In this document: positions 1 to 7,048 of the stretch, in pieces
Position numbering within the stretch: the first letter of the stretch is position 1
Layout of the letters: the number at the start of each line of letters is the position of its first letter
From: a bacterium
Lineage (GTDB): Bacteria > Chloroflexota > Dormibacteria > UBA8260 > Bog-877
Assembly: GCA_021791455.1 (NCBI GenBank)
Contig: JAJYWM010000305.1
Location: 1-9,556, forward strand
Length of the DNA stretch: 9,556 nt
Direction of reading: 5' to 3'
Translations under genes and position numbers: made by a program
The notes under the pieces: generated by a model
Told to the model about the DNA's origin: nothing
What the model saw: the letters and a program-made list of their open reading frames with translations, nothing else
Database searches by the model: none

Positions 1-1510
1 TCGTCTCGGGGGTTGCCGCTGCGAGGAAGTCGTCCACCCCGGCCTCCCTGGCGATGGCGGATGCCGTGAGCGGGTTGTCACCGGTGATCATGATCGTCCT
101 GATGCCGGCGCGGCGGAGCTCGGCAAAGCGTTCGGCGATTCCGGGCTTGACCACATCCTTGAGTTCAATGACCCCGAGCACGTCGGCTCCGTCAGTGACC
201 GCAAGCGGGGTCCCACCTGCCCCGGCGATGCGGTTGGCGACCTCGTCCAGGGAGCGGGGGACTGTGCCGCCTAGCTGCTCCACCCAGCGCTTCACGGCCT
301 CGGCCGCTCCCTTGCGGATCCGGCGCTCCCCGAGATCGAGCCCGGACATTCTGGTGGTCGCCGAGAACGGCACGAAGGTACTTGACTTGGGCAAGGTTGC
401 CTCTGGTAGGTCAAACCTCTCGATGGCGAAGGACACAATCGACCGCCCTTCCGGGGTCTCGTCGGCCAGCGAGGAGAGCAGGGCCGCCTGAGCGAGGTCC
501 CGGTCGCGATGGCCCCCAACGGGGATGAAGGCTGCAGCCATGCGGTTGCCCAAGGTGATGGTTCCCGTCTTGTCGAGGAGCAGGGTCTGGACGTCTCCGG
601 CCGCTTCGACCGCCCTCCCGCTCATGGCGAGCACGTTGCGCTGGACCATTCGGTCCATCCCGGCGATGCCGATGGCGGACAGGAGGGCGCCGATGGTGGT
701 GGGGATGAGGCAGACCAGCAAGGCCACCAGGACCACGATTGACACCGAGCCCCCGGCGTAGGTCGCGAAGGGGTAGAGGCTCACGACCACGGGCAGGAAG
801 ACTAGGGTCAGGGCCGCCAGCAGGATGGCCAGCGCGATCTCGTTGGGGGTGCGCTTGCGATTCGCCCCCTCGACCAGGCCGATCATGCGGTCCATGAAGG
901 TCGCACCGCGCTCCGCTGTGATCCGCACCACTATGCGGTCGGAGAGGACCCTGGTGCCGCCGGTGACGGCGGACCGATCGCCACCGGACTCACGAATGAC
1001 AGGAGCGGACTCCCCGGTGATGGCCGACTCATCCACCGAGGCGATGCCCTCCGTGATCTCGCCGTCGGAGGGGATGACATCACCGGCCTCACAGATCACG
1101 CAATCGCCCTTGCTCAGCTCAGCCGAGGTGATCGCCTCCTCGCCGCCGTCCTCTGTGATGCGTCGGGCCAGAGTGTCCGAGCGCATGCTGCGCAGGGCGT
1201 CCGCCTGGGCCTTGCCCCGGCCCTCCGCCACCGCTTCGGCGAAGTTGGCGAAGATGACGGTCAGGAACAACCAGACGGTTATGCTCCAGCTGAAGAGGGT
1301 GGGGTGGAGGATCGCCTCGAGCAGCGTGATCACGGTGCCGATCAGCACCACGAACATCACCGGGTTGCGCACCTGCAACCGAGGATCCAGCTTGAGCAAG
1401 GAGCCCGCCAGCGCTTGGCGGAGGATGCGACGGTCGAAGAGGCTGCGGCTTCGCTCCGCAGCTGGCTTGCGGCGCGCCGAGCCGGGTGCGGACGTGGTGC
1501 TGGGGGGCAT
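1..1510 (-). CDS. kdpB: Potassium-transporting P-type ATPase, ATP-binding subunit KdpB (C-terminus beyond window)
   Basis: KdpB is the catalytic subunit of the KdpFABC complex; it hydrolyses ATP through an aspartyl-phosphate intermediate to drive K+ uptake through KdpA at the inner membrane. I translated the minus strand from the ATG at 1510-1508; the frame stays open to the window edge (about 503 codons of the usual ~680). Visible landmarks are the actuator loop TGES (residues 165-168), the family-typical M4 segment [20 protein letters not shown], the phosphorylation motif DKTGT with Asp313, the nucleotide-domain motif FSATTRMSG followed by RKGAAEAV, and GDNP at 477-480. The first ~30 residues are a basic, Ser/Arg-rich extension before the conserved part. 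The start codon overlaps the kdpA stop as TGATG, implying translational coupling. No frameshift or missing catalytic residue is seen. The P-domain end and last membrane helices lie outside the window. Confidence 0.97.
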   Translation of the reverse strand, partial: MPPSTTSAPGSARRKPAAERSRSLFDRRILRQALAGSLLKLDPRLQVRNPVMFVVLIGTVITLLEAILHPTLFSWSITVWLFLTVIFANFAEAVAEGRGKAQADALRSMRSDTLARRITEDGGEEAITSAELSKGDCVICEAGDVIPSDGEITEGIASVDESAITGESAPVIRESGGDRSAVTGGTRVLSDRIVVRITAERGATFMDRMIGLVEGANRKRTPNEIALAILLAALTLVFLPVVVSLYPFATYAGGSVSIVVLVALLVCLIPTTIGALLSAIGIAGMDRMVQRNVLAMSGRAVEAAGDVQTLLLDKTGTITLGNRMAAAFIPVGGHRDRDLAQAALLSSLADETPEGRSIVSFAIERFDLPEATLPKSSTFVPFSATTRMSGLDLGERRIRKGAAEAVKRWVEQLGGTVPRSLDEVANRIAGAGGTPLAVTDGADVLGVIELKDVVKPGIAERFAELRRAGIRTIMITGDNPLTASAIAREAGVDDFLAAATPET

Positions 1511-3204
1511 CAGAAGAACCTCCCGTGGCTGAGTTGCTCCACCAATGGTCCGAGGGCAACCGCGGGGAAGAACGTCAGACCGCCCACGATCACGATCACG
1601 CCCAGCAGGAGCACCACGAACATGGCGTTGTCAGTTCGGAATGTGCCCGCTGACGCTGGCACCACCTGCTTGGAGGCGAGAACCCCTGCCAGGGCCAGCA
1701 CGGGAATCATGACTCCGAAGCGGCCCAGCAGCATGTCGATCCCACCCAGGATGTTGTAAAAGAGGCTGTCACCGTTGAATCCGGCGAAGGCCGATCCGTT
1801 GTTGTTCCCCTGCGAGGTGATGGCATACAGAATCTCTGTGAACCCGTGGGGGCCACTGTTGAATGCGCCCGCGCGACCTACCGCCAGAGTTGTGGCGAGG
1901 CCCGCCAGGACCACCACGGTGACGGGCATCACGAGGACCCCGAGGCTTGCCAATTTGATCTCGGTCGCCTGAATCTTCTTGCCCAGGTACTCGGGGGTCC
2001 GGCCGATCATGAGCCCTCCTATGAAGACGGCCACGATGGCGTCCAGGAGGATGGTGTAGAGACCGCTGCCAACCCCCCCTGGGGTGACTTCGCCCAGCAT
2101 CATCCCTGTCAGCAGGCCGAAGCCGCCCATCGGGTTGAAGGAGTCGTATGAGGCATCGGCCGAGCCCGTCGAGGTCTGGGTCGAGGCGACGCCGTAAAGA
2201 GCTGAGTTCAGGGCCCCAAAGCGGACCTCCTTGCCCTCCATGTTGCCGCTGGGTTGCGCAGTCAGCCCGGCGGCGGCGACGGCGGGATTGGGCTGGGCCT
2301 CGGCATACGCCGTGAACGACGTCCAGATGCCAAAGATGACCGCCATCGTCGCCAGCAGCGCCACCCCCTGGCGCAGAGAGCCCACCATCTTTCCGAACGT
2401 GTAGGTGAGCGCGACCGGTATTGCCAGGAGTAGGGCGATGGACAGCAGGTTGGTGAGGGCCGTTGGGTTCTCGAATGGATCCGCCCCGTTGGCGTTGAAG
2501 AAGCCACCTCCATTGGTCCCCAGTTGCTTTATCGCCTCCATGAATCCGACGGGCCCCAGGGGAATCAGCTGGGTCACTCCGTTGAGCGAGTCGTGGATGA
2601 GAGTTGGGCCCCCGAGGGTTTGAACGGCCCCCTCTGCCACGAACACCACGCCTGTGCACACTGCGATGGGCAGGAGGACGTACAGACATCCTCTGGTGGT
2701 GTCAACCCAGAAATTGCCGATGGTTGGCCGACCGCGGCGGGCGAAGCCACGGGCCAAGGCTATGGCGGCCGCAATTCCAACCGCTGCCGAGACGAACTGC
2801 TGGACCTGGAGCGCAGCCATCTGGCTCAGGTAGGACATCGTGGTCTCGCCGGCGTAGTTCTGCCAGTTGGTGTTGGTGACAAAGGAGACGGCCGTGTTCC
2901 AGCTCAGGGCCGGTGGTACCCCGGGCAGGTGCTGGGGGTTGAGGGGGAGGATGCCCTGGAGCCGGAGGATCAGGTAGGTGAGGAGGATGGCGACCCCCGA
3001 GAAGATGACCACCGAGGCCGCGTACCGCTGCCAGCTCTGCTCCTCTTCCGGGGAAGTGCCGAGGGTTCGGTAGATGAGCCGTTCGGCGAAGCGCAGCCAG
3101 GTGACTCGGCCCGCGTACACCGCTTCCAGGTAGGAGCCCAGAAAGCGCCAGCAGATAGCCAGCGCCACCAACAGGACTAGCACGGTCAGCAGGAAGGAGA
3201 GCAC
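1510..3204 (-). CDS. kdpA: Potassium-transporting ATPase, K+-binding subunit KdpA
   Basis: KdpA is the polytopic, K+-channel-like subunit of KdpFABC that selects and conducts K+. The 564-residue product is close to the 557 of the E. coli protein and looks complete. All four selectivity-filter regions of the family are readable: [13 protein letters not shown] (about 109-121), [12 protein letters not shown] (229-240), [13 protein letters not shown] (371-383) and [14 protein letters not shown] (463-476). The segment [10 protein letters not shown] (402-411) is also typical. The chosen start is GTG at 3204-3202, which directly follows the kdpF stop codon with no gap; a GGAG lies about 10 nt upstream inside the kdpF end. 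The stop overlaps the kdpB ATG. The N-terminus is a hydrophobic helix, as expected for the first membrane span. Identification is secure. Confidence 0.98.
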   Translation of the reverse strand: MLSFLLTVLVLLVALAICWRFLGSYLEAVYAGRVTWLRFAERLIYRTLGTSPEEEQSWQRYAASVVIFSGVAILLTYLILRLQGILPLNPQHLPGVPPALSWNTAVSFVTNTNWQNYAGETTMSYLSQMAALQVQQFVSAAVGIAAAIALARGFARRGRPTIGNFWVDTTRGCLYVLLPIAVCTGVVFVAEGAVQTLGGPTLIHDSLNGVTQLIPLGPVGFMEAIKQLGTNGGGFFNANGADPFENPTALTNLLSIALLLAIPVALTYTFGKMVGSLRQGVALLATMAVIFGIWTSFTAYAEAQPNPAVAAAGLTAQPSGNMEGKEVRFGALNSALYGVASTQTSTGSADASYDSFNPMGGFGLLTGMMLGEVTPGGVGSGLYTILLDAIVAVFIGGLMIGRTPEYLGKKIQATEIKLASLGVLVMPVTVVVLAGLATTLAVGRAGAFNSGPHGFTEILYAITSQGNNNGSAFAGFNGDSLFYNILGGIDMLLGRFGVMIPVLALAGVLASKQVVPASAGTFRTDNAMFVVLLLGVIVIVGGLTFFPAVALGPLVEQLSHGRFF

Positions 3205-3291
3205 TCAGAATCGCTCCGGGTCGAACATCGCAACTCCCAGGTAGACGAAGACCAGGAGCGCCAGACCAAGGAGGATGAGGTGGGTCAGCAT
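3205..3291 (-). CDS. kdpF: Potassium-transporting ATPase small subunit KdpF
   Basis: This 28-codon gene encodes a single hydrophobic helix ending in FDPERF. The helix followed by a (P/A)E(R/K/A)F tail is the signature of KdpF, a ~30-residue membrane peptide that stabilises the KdpABC complex and sits between the subunits in the membrane. The ATG is at 3291-3289 and the TGA at 3207-3205, immediately before the GTG of kdpA. Its ATG overlaps the stop codon of the preceding micro-ORF as TGATG, so translation is probably coupled from that ORF. The position directly upstream of kdpA is the expected one for kdpF. A much longer open frame extends upstream on this strand as far as 4236, but it covers the promoter region and the opposite-strand genes and is a high-GC artefact. 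Confidence 0.9.
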   Translation of the reverse strand: MLTHLILLGLALLVFVYLGVAMFDPERF

Positions 3292-3374
3292 CACAGACGG
3301 CCCAGGCAACGAATGAGCGCCAAGCTCAGCCCGACGAAGGCGGCGGTGCCGGCCACCGCGAGAATGTCTGCCAT
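3291..3374 (-). CDS. 27-residue hydrophobic micro-ORF, first gene of the kdp operon
   Basis: This ORF runs from the ATG at 3374-3372 to the TGA at 3293-3291, which overlaps the kdpF ATG (TGATG). The peptide starts MADILAVAGTAAF, continues as a hydrophobic helix with an internal IRC motif, and ends GRL. That is one short membrane span with a basic C-terminus. The overlapping stop/start, the position 25-30 nt after a plausible promoter and the helix-like composition argue that it is translated. From memory, other kdp operons carry similar unannotated peptides just ahead of kdpF, with a pattern like M-x-D ... AF ... R-x-C-x-R-L; I could not check this. The Shine-Dalgarno is weak (GCAGG about 8 nt upstream). 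It could be an extra small subunit or simply a translational primer for kdpF. Confidence 0.6.
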   Translation of the reverse strand: MADILAVAGTAAFVGLSLALIRCLGRL

Positions 3375-3405
3375 GCCAAGAGCCTGCCCGGCGCGGCATC
3401 AACGC

Positions 3406-3434
3406 CGTGTAAACGAAACGGCTCGTCCCGTCAA
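3406..3434 (-). promoter_or_regulatory. Putative kdp operon promoter
   Basis: On the minus strand a TTGACG (-35, 3434-3429) is followed by a 17-nt spacer and TACACG (-10, 3411-3406). The -35 matches the sigma-70 consensus at five of six bases and the -10 at three of six. The predicted transcript start, near 3399, would leave a leader of about 25 nt before the micro-ORF at 3374. A second TTGAC sits at 3453-3449, and TTTACA occurs twice, 32 bp apart; both are possible regulator sites. Kdp operons are classically controlled by KdpDE, but no binding site can be assigned from this sequence alone. Confidence 0.5.
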
Positions 3435-3526
3435 GGTAATGTAAAGAGGTCAAGCACTTAGAGCTCCGGCCCGGTTCGGCTAGCAGGTGGGCGCCTCGGG
3501 GAGGAGGTGGCAGGCGAACGGGGATG

Positions 3527-3553
3527 CCGACCGCGCGCAGGATGCGCGGTCGG
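3527..3553. repeat. Perfect 10-bp inverted repeat (hairpin) in the kdp/DUF488 intergenic region
   Basis: The arms CCGACCGCGC (3527-3536) and GCGCGGTCGG (3544-3553) are perfectly complementary across a 7-nt spacer. No T-run follows on either strand, so it is not a typical intrinsic terminator. It lies about 95 bp upstream of the kdp -35 element and upstream of the plus-strand DUF488 region. It may be a dyad operator or an RNA hairpin in a leader. The rest of 3454-3671 shows no convincing gene; frames that open here have no recognisable product. Confidence 0.55.
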
Positions 3554-3671
3554 TGGGCCACCGGGCCGCAGCCGCGGCTCCAAGCTATCGAAGGTCGGGG
3601 CGGGGGCTCGGGGCCAGAAGCGGAGCGCCCGGGTCGTTGACGGCCCGGGTGTCGTCTTCTATGGTGGTTCC

Positions 3672-4016
3672 GTGAGTGAGCCCATTTTGGGCAGGGGACG
3701 AAGTCAAGGAACCGAAACGCTTGCGGGAGGACTGGCGCCTGCTGCTCCCAGCTCGGCGTGGTTCTGGGAGGCCACCACCTGTGGTGCCGGCAATCGGGTA
3801 TCCTTCGCCACGGGAAGCTCAGAGTGCCATGAGGCCCTGCAGTGGCGATCCGGCCGCTGGGTTCTCTTCTCGTGGAGCCGTGGAGCTGAGGAGGAGGCGG
3901 CCTACCGACAGGTCGCCCAGGACGAGGCGCGCGCTTGGCTTCTTCGCAACGAGCACTTCGATGCGGCCGCGAGCGTCGCGGTGCCCGGCCATTTGCCGGC
4001 CTCTGGGAGGTCGCTG
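3672..4016 (+). CDS. Open segment in frame with DUF488 gene, containing a small recognisable domain (possible N-terminal fusion or remnant)
   Basis: This segment is open in the same frame as the DUF488 gene and has no stop before it. Codons 3852-3980 read GRWVLFSWSRG, then YRQVAQDEARAWLLRNEH. That closely resembles a family of short uncharacterised proteins I recall with a GRWV...WSQWQG...YR...EEA..WLLRN.H pattern, which in those proteins forms the N-terminal region. Here the WQG part is changed to RGA and the usual downstream (R)YFG is not seen. No ATG opens the domain in frame; the nearest in-frame starts are GTG at 3672 and TTG at 3687, both with poor ribosome sites. Either this is the N-terminus of a ~252-residue fused protein, or a decayed gene abutting DUF488. 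The stretch 3672-3850 has no recognised content. The start given is a best guess. Confidence 0.4.
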
Positions 4017-4430
4017 GTGCGGCGTGTATATGCGCCGCGAGCAGCTGAAGAAGGGATCCGGGTCTTGGTGGATCGGCTGTGGCCCAGGGGCCTCCGGCGT
4101 GACTCAGGCCTGTTCGACAGCTGGGCCAAGGCTGCTGCCCCCTCCACGCCACTTCGACTCTGGTATGGCCACAGGCAGGAGCGCCTTCCCGAGTTCCGAC
4201 GCCGGTACGAGGGGGAGCTCCAGATCCCTCCGGCATGCTCCGCTCTTGGCGCGCTCACCGGTCTGATGAGGCGAGGTCCCCTAACCCTGGTCACCGCGAC
4301 TAGGGAGCTCGCCTCGTCGGCGGCAGAGATTCTGGCTGACCAGGTTGCAATCGCTGCCGGTTCCCCAGGTAAACTGCGCTCGGCACCGGGAGCCCGGACG
4401 AGCCAGCCTACCTTGGAGGATTTGGCTTGA
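4017..4430 (+). CDS. DUF488 family protein (YeaO-like)
   Basis: The 137-residue product matches the DUF488 family seen in E. coli YeaO. The core reads VRRVYAP at the N-terminus, then IRVLVDRLWPRGL (about 14-26), WAKAAAPSTPLRLWYGH (36-52), FRRRYEGEL (60-68) and GPLTLVTATRE (87-97). Family members are cytosolic proteins of about 115-120 residues with unestablished function, so about 25 C-terminal residues here are extra. I chose the GTG at 4017 because a strong GGGAGG lies 6 nt upstream (4005-4010) and family homology begins there. The frame remains open upstream, so a longer fused form is possible. The TGA overlaps the TTG start of the following zinc-ribbon gene, indicating a coupled two-gene unit. 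Confidence 0.82.
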   Translation: MRRVYAPRAAEEGIRVLVDRLWPRGLRRDSGLFDSWAKAAAPSTPLRLWYGHRQERLPEFRRRYEGELQIPPACSALGALTGLMRRGPLTLVTATRELASSAAEILADQVAIAAGSPGKLRSAPGARTSQPTLEDLA

Positions 4431-4726
4431 GCTTCTTCAAAAACCTAGAGGACATGGCCCAGGGGATGGGCAGCAACCAGCCGACTGCGGACCTACCGCC
4501 ACACCGATGTGCCGGTTGCCAGACGCAGATGGATTATAGAGGCGCCCACACCCTTCGAACGGGCGGACTGCAACGGGGATTCGGCATAGGGGCGGACATG
4601 ATCCTCGGCGCGGGGCTCGACAATCTCATCAATCAGGCGACTGAGCGCAACGTGGTGATGCACGTCATGGTCTGCCCGAAGTGTGGCGAGGTGGCGTTCA
4701 TCAACGATCCTCAGCGGGGCTTCTGA
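4427..4726 (+). CDS. Small zinc-ribbon protein of unknown function
   Basis: The 99-residue product contains two CxxC pairs, CAGC (28-31) and CPKC (83-86), expected to hold one Zn2+ in a zinc-ribbon fold. Between them lie a YRGAHTLRTGG segment and a Gly-rich part. From memory, small bacterial and archaeal proteins share the order Cys pair, 'RTGG' region, Cys pair followed by GEV/GRVE; they are assumed to bind nucleic acid or protein, but no function is established. It begins at TTG 4427-4429, overlapping the DUF488 stop as TTGA, with a clear GGAGG at 4415-4419 (7-nt spacing). The first 25 residues look amphipathic and disordered. No membrane segment is seen. It is probably co-expressed with the DUF488 gene and ends shortly before a hairpin. 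Confidence 0.82.
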   Translation: MSFFKNLEDMAQGMGSNQPTADLPPHRCAGCQTQMDYRGAHTLRTGGLQRGFGIGADMILGAGLDNLINQATERNVVMHVMVCPKCGEVAFINDPQRGF

Positions 4727-4745
4727 GCGCGCCCGGGGGCTCGCG

Positions 4746-4781
4746 TCTTGGGGCAGCCTCGCCGTAGAGACTGCCCCAAGA
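4746..4781. terminator. Hairpin between convergent zinc-ribbon and doxX-type genes, probable bidirectional terminator
   Basis: Perfect 11-bp arms TCTTGGGGCAG (4746-4756) and CTGCCCCAAGA (4771-4781) flank a 14-nt loop, which can itself pair CTC with GAG to lengthen the stem. It sits 20 nt after the zinc-ribbon stop and 5 nt from the stop of the convergent DoxX gene, the usual place for a shared terminator. There is no U-tract on either strand, so termination is inferred from position and stem strength. Confidence 0.65.
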
Positions 4782-4785
4782 GCGG

Positions 4786-5247
4786 TCAGGAGAAGAGCCG
4801 GTCCACCGAGATTCTGCCCGGGCCGGTGAGTCCGATCGCCATGGCGGCGACTCCCAAGAGCAGGGCGAATTCGTAGCCTCCCTGCCCGTAGGGGCCAGTC
4901 TTCCAATGGGCCTGGCGTACCGCGACCGCCATGTTGGCCGCACTGGCGGCGCTTGCGATAGGGGTGGCCGCACCCAACATCAGTCCGAGTCCGCCAGCCA
5001 GCTCCGATACCCCGCTGGCGGCCGCCGCAAACTCAGGCAGCGGGATTCCCATCTGCCCCAGGTGCTCGGCGAAATTGGCAGGGCCACTCTTCTCCCAAGC
5101 TGGCGCGTAGTTAGCCCCGAGCAGAGAGCTGAGCGGCCCCGGGGGCCTTCGGCCTGGGCCGCCGAAGAGCTTGGGCAGTCCGTGAGCCGCCAGAATGCCG
5201 CCCGTCACGATTCGCAGAGTCAGAAGGCCGATGTCCGATTTGCTCAA
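4786..5247 (-). CDS. DoxX family integral membrane protein
   Basis: The 153-residue product has about four membrane segments (roughly residues 6-28, 72-92, 94-112 and 125-145). Near its start is the DoxX hallmark, LRIVTGGILAAHGLPKLFGG. The GPANFAEHLGQMGIPLPE stretch and the following helix with GVSELAGGLGLMLG are also typical of the family. DoxX proteins are small quinone/redox-associated or uncharacterised membrane proteins; the exact role here is unknown. Compared with short family members, a Pro/Gly-rich loop of about 25 residues follows the HGLPKLFGG motif. The start is TTG at 5247-5245, with a GGAGA about 8 nt upstream. The gene lies 118 nt downstream of the glycosyltransferase on the same strand. 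A possible -10 (TATCGT at 5314-5309) could give it its own promoter, but that is weak. Confidence 0.85.
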   Translation of the reverse strand: MSKSDIGLLTLRIVTGGILAAHGLPKLFGGPGRRPPGPLSSLLGANYAPAWEKSGPANFAEHLGQMGIPLPEFAAAASGVSELAGGLGLMLGAATPIASAASAANMAVAVRQAHWKTGPYGQGGYEFALLLGVAAMAIGLTGPGRISVDRLFS

Positions 5248-5365
5248 TCTCTCGATCTCCAGTTGGTCGACGCCCGTCCGCTTCCCGGCGGCAATGGTTG
5301 CGTGAACAACGATACTTGGGAGCGTCCCCCAGGGCCGCCTACGATCTCGCTACAGGGAATCTCCG

Positions 5366-7030
5366 TCAGGTAGCGGCGGCTTCGGTAGGTAGGGCGAAGG
5401 GAACGGCAGGCATCGAGGTGGCGCGGCGGCGGAGGATCAGTACGGGACTTCGCAGGACAGGCTCGAAGTGAGCCTTCACATAGCTGATGAGGGCCGGGTT
5501 CCAGGGTATTCGAAGGTAGCTGAGCGGGGTCAGAAGGAGGTAGTCGGCCCTGCGAAACATCGACAGCCAGGCCGGTGCGGCTCCCTGGGCGGCTGGGCTC
5601 GAGGGGTCCTGGCTGCCGGAGATGGCGATAGTGGTGCCGAGCGCGTCGACCATGAGCGGACAAGTCGGGGAATTGGCCACGAAGCGGTTTGCGTTCACGG
5701 TGAATTCTGAGTCGTCGGTGACGACGCAGGCGCCACTTGGGATGGCTGCGGCTATCGCGGCGGAGGGATCTGGGGCTCTCTGCAACAGGACCGGGATCGC
5801 CAGGGCGTGGAGCAACCCGAGAAGGCAGACGGCGGCGGTGGCGGCGACCAGTGGACCGGGGCTCAGCCTGACCAGCCGCCCCACGGAGAGGGCGAGAAGC
5901 AAGCCGAGGAAGGGGGCGAGGAAAGCTGGATAGTGATAGAAGAAGTCGGGAGGCCAGAGCAGGGCCGCCGCCACCACAATGGTCGAGAACGCTGCGAACC
6001 ATTCCAGGGGCGTGACGGACAGCACTGATGGTCCTGGGGGCGCCGCAACTCCCTTCTGGGGAAGACTGTTTCTGCCCAGAAATGCCGCGGCGACCACCGC
6101 CAGCACCACCAGGGTGGCCCCGACTGCCAGGAGCTTGTAGAGGTGCCCGGATGGCACTCCGAGGCCGGCCCAGACACTGGTCATGAACTCCAGGCGATCC
6201 ACTATTGGGAGCCCTGCTTGCCCGGTCCGGCCGAGCTGGTCGATGGCGACCTGGTGGACGAATTGGCCTGGGGCAAGGACCAGGAAGGGGAGGCAGGGTA
6301 CAGCCACGCCCAGGGCTGCCCCCAGCGCGAAGCGCAGCGCCCGAGATGGTTGCGGCCACGCCAGCATCAGAAAGAGGACGGCGGCCGGAATTACCGCCCA
6401 AGTCTTCATGGTCCCTCCGACCCCGAAGGCCAGGCCGGCCGCGACCAGGCGCCAGCTGACCCCGGTGAACCTGTCCTTGTCGAAGATTAAGACCAGGCCG
6501 AGGAGGCAGAACAGGTTCAGGAAGGGTTCCAGGAGCAGAGCACTGGAAGCCAGGATCGCGTCCGGATAGAGCGCTATGAACAGGCAGGCGACCGCGATTA
6601 CCAGCAGCGAACGGTGGCGGAGCAGGCGCCCGAGCAGCAACACGTTGATGAACGAGACGAAGACCACGAACACCCGGGCGACCTCAAGGGCGTGGTGGCT
6701 ACCAAGAGGGTAGGAGAGCAGGGCCACGGGGGCGAGCAGCAGAGGAACTCCCGGTGGCTGGATGAGAGCGAAGTCGCGGTACGGCAAGATGCCGTGCACC
6801 AGGCGTATCGCGGTTCCGAAGTAGACCGCGTCGTCGTACTCCCATGAACCTGCGAGGTGGCCGGTGGCGATCAGCGTCCCGAGTCGCAGCGCCATGGCCA
6901 AGGCGGCCACAGCCAATACCGTGTTGGCCTTGGCTCGTGAGCCCATCCAGCTCCGGTGCACTTCGCGTCCGGGCGGCGGGGCCGTCAGGGTCGCGATGAA
7001 TCCCGGGTGGGGCCCTGGCGGCTGCGACAT
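5366..7030 (-). CDS. GT-C type membrane glycosyltransferase (PMT/GT39-like), predicted
   Basis: A protein of about 554 residues with some ten or more membrane helices. Early on it shows EYDDAVYF (acidic DD at about residues 66-67) followed by HGILPYRDFALIQPPG (about 80-94). This acidic motif in the first extracytoplasmic loop followed by Y-x-D-F...QPPG is characteristic of polyprenyl-phosphate-sugar-dependent GT-C enzymes such as PMT/ArnT/GT39. The hydrophilic C-terminal third (about 410-550) would form a globular outer domain. Acceptor and sugar donor cannot be told. The longest start is GTG at 7048. I prefer ATG 7030 because TACTCT lies 9 nt upstream, as in near-leaderless genes. ATG 6947 (with CGGAG upstream, just before the first membrane helix) is also possible. 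It is divergent from typA. Confidence 0.85.
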   Translation of the reverse strand: MSQPPGPHPGFIATLTAPPPGREVHRSWMGSRAKANTVLAVAALAMALRLGTLIATGHLAGSWEYDDAVYFGTAIRLVHGILPYRDFALIQPPGVPLLLAPVALLSYPLGSHHALEVARVFVVFVSFINVLLLGRLLRHRSLLVIAVACLFIALYPDAILASSALLLEPFLNLFCLLGLVLIFDKDRFTGVSWRLVAAGLAFGVGGTMKTWAVIPAAVLFLMLAWPQPSRALRFALGAALGVAVPCLPFLVLAPGQFVHQVAIDQLGRTGQAGLPIVDRLEFMTSVWAGLGVPSGHLYKLLAVGATLVVLAVVAAAFLGRNSLPQKGVAAPPGPSVLSVTPLEWFAAFSTIVVAAALLWPPDFFYHYPAFLAPFLGLLLALSVGRLVRLSPGPLVAATAAVCLLGLLHALAIPVLLQRAPDPSAAIAAAIPSGACVVTDDSEFTVNANRFVANSPTCPLMVDALGTTIAISGSQDPSSPAAQGAAPAWLSMFRRADYLLLTPLSYLRIPWNPALISYVKAHFEPVLRSPVLILRRRATSMPAVPFALPTEAAAT

Positions 7031-7039
7031 TGCCGGTAA

Positions 7040-7045
7040 AGAGTA
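7040..7045 (-). promoter_or_regulatory. Putative -10 element for the glycosyltransferase gene (near-leaderless)
   Basis: The minus strand reads TACTCT (TANNNT form), then 9 nt, then ATG 7030-7028. A transcript from it would start within a few bases of the start codon, leaving little or no leader, which agrees with the absence of a Shine-Dalgarno there. No clear -35 lies 16-18 nt upstream. Confidence 0.4.
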
Positions 7046-7048
7046 CAC

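Noticed and set aside
1442..1460. Short inverted repeat CTGCGG/CCGCAG near the kdpB start
   Set aside because: It is only 6 bp, lies inside the kdpB coding region and is expected by chance at this GC content.
825..1532. Plus-strand 235-codon open frame across kdpB
   Set aside because: It is antisense to kdpB, which shows all catalytic motifs; composition is typical of a shadow frame.
3292..4236. Long minus-strand open frame continuing upstream of kdpF (343 codons in total)
   Set aside because: It covers the micro-ORF, the kdp promoter and the antisense of the DUF488 gene; only its last 28 codons look like a protein (KdpF). High GC leaves stop-poor frames.
5244..6401. Minus-strand 385-codon open frame overlapping the glycosyltransferase
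   Set aside because: It is Arg/Pro/Ser-rich without domains and lies in another frame of a clearly coding membrane-protein gene.
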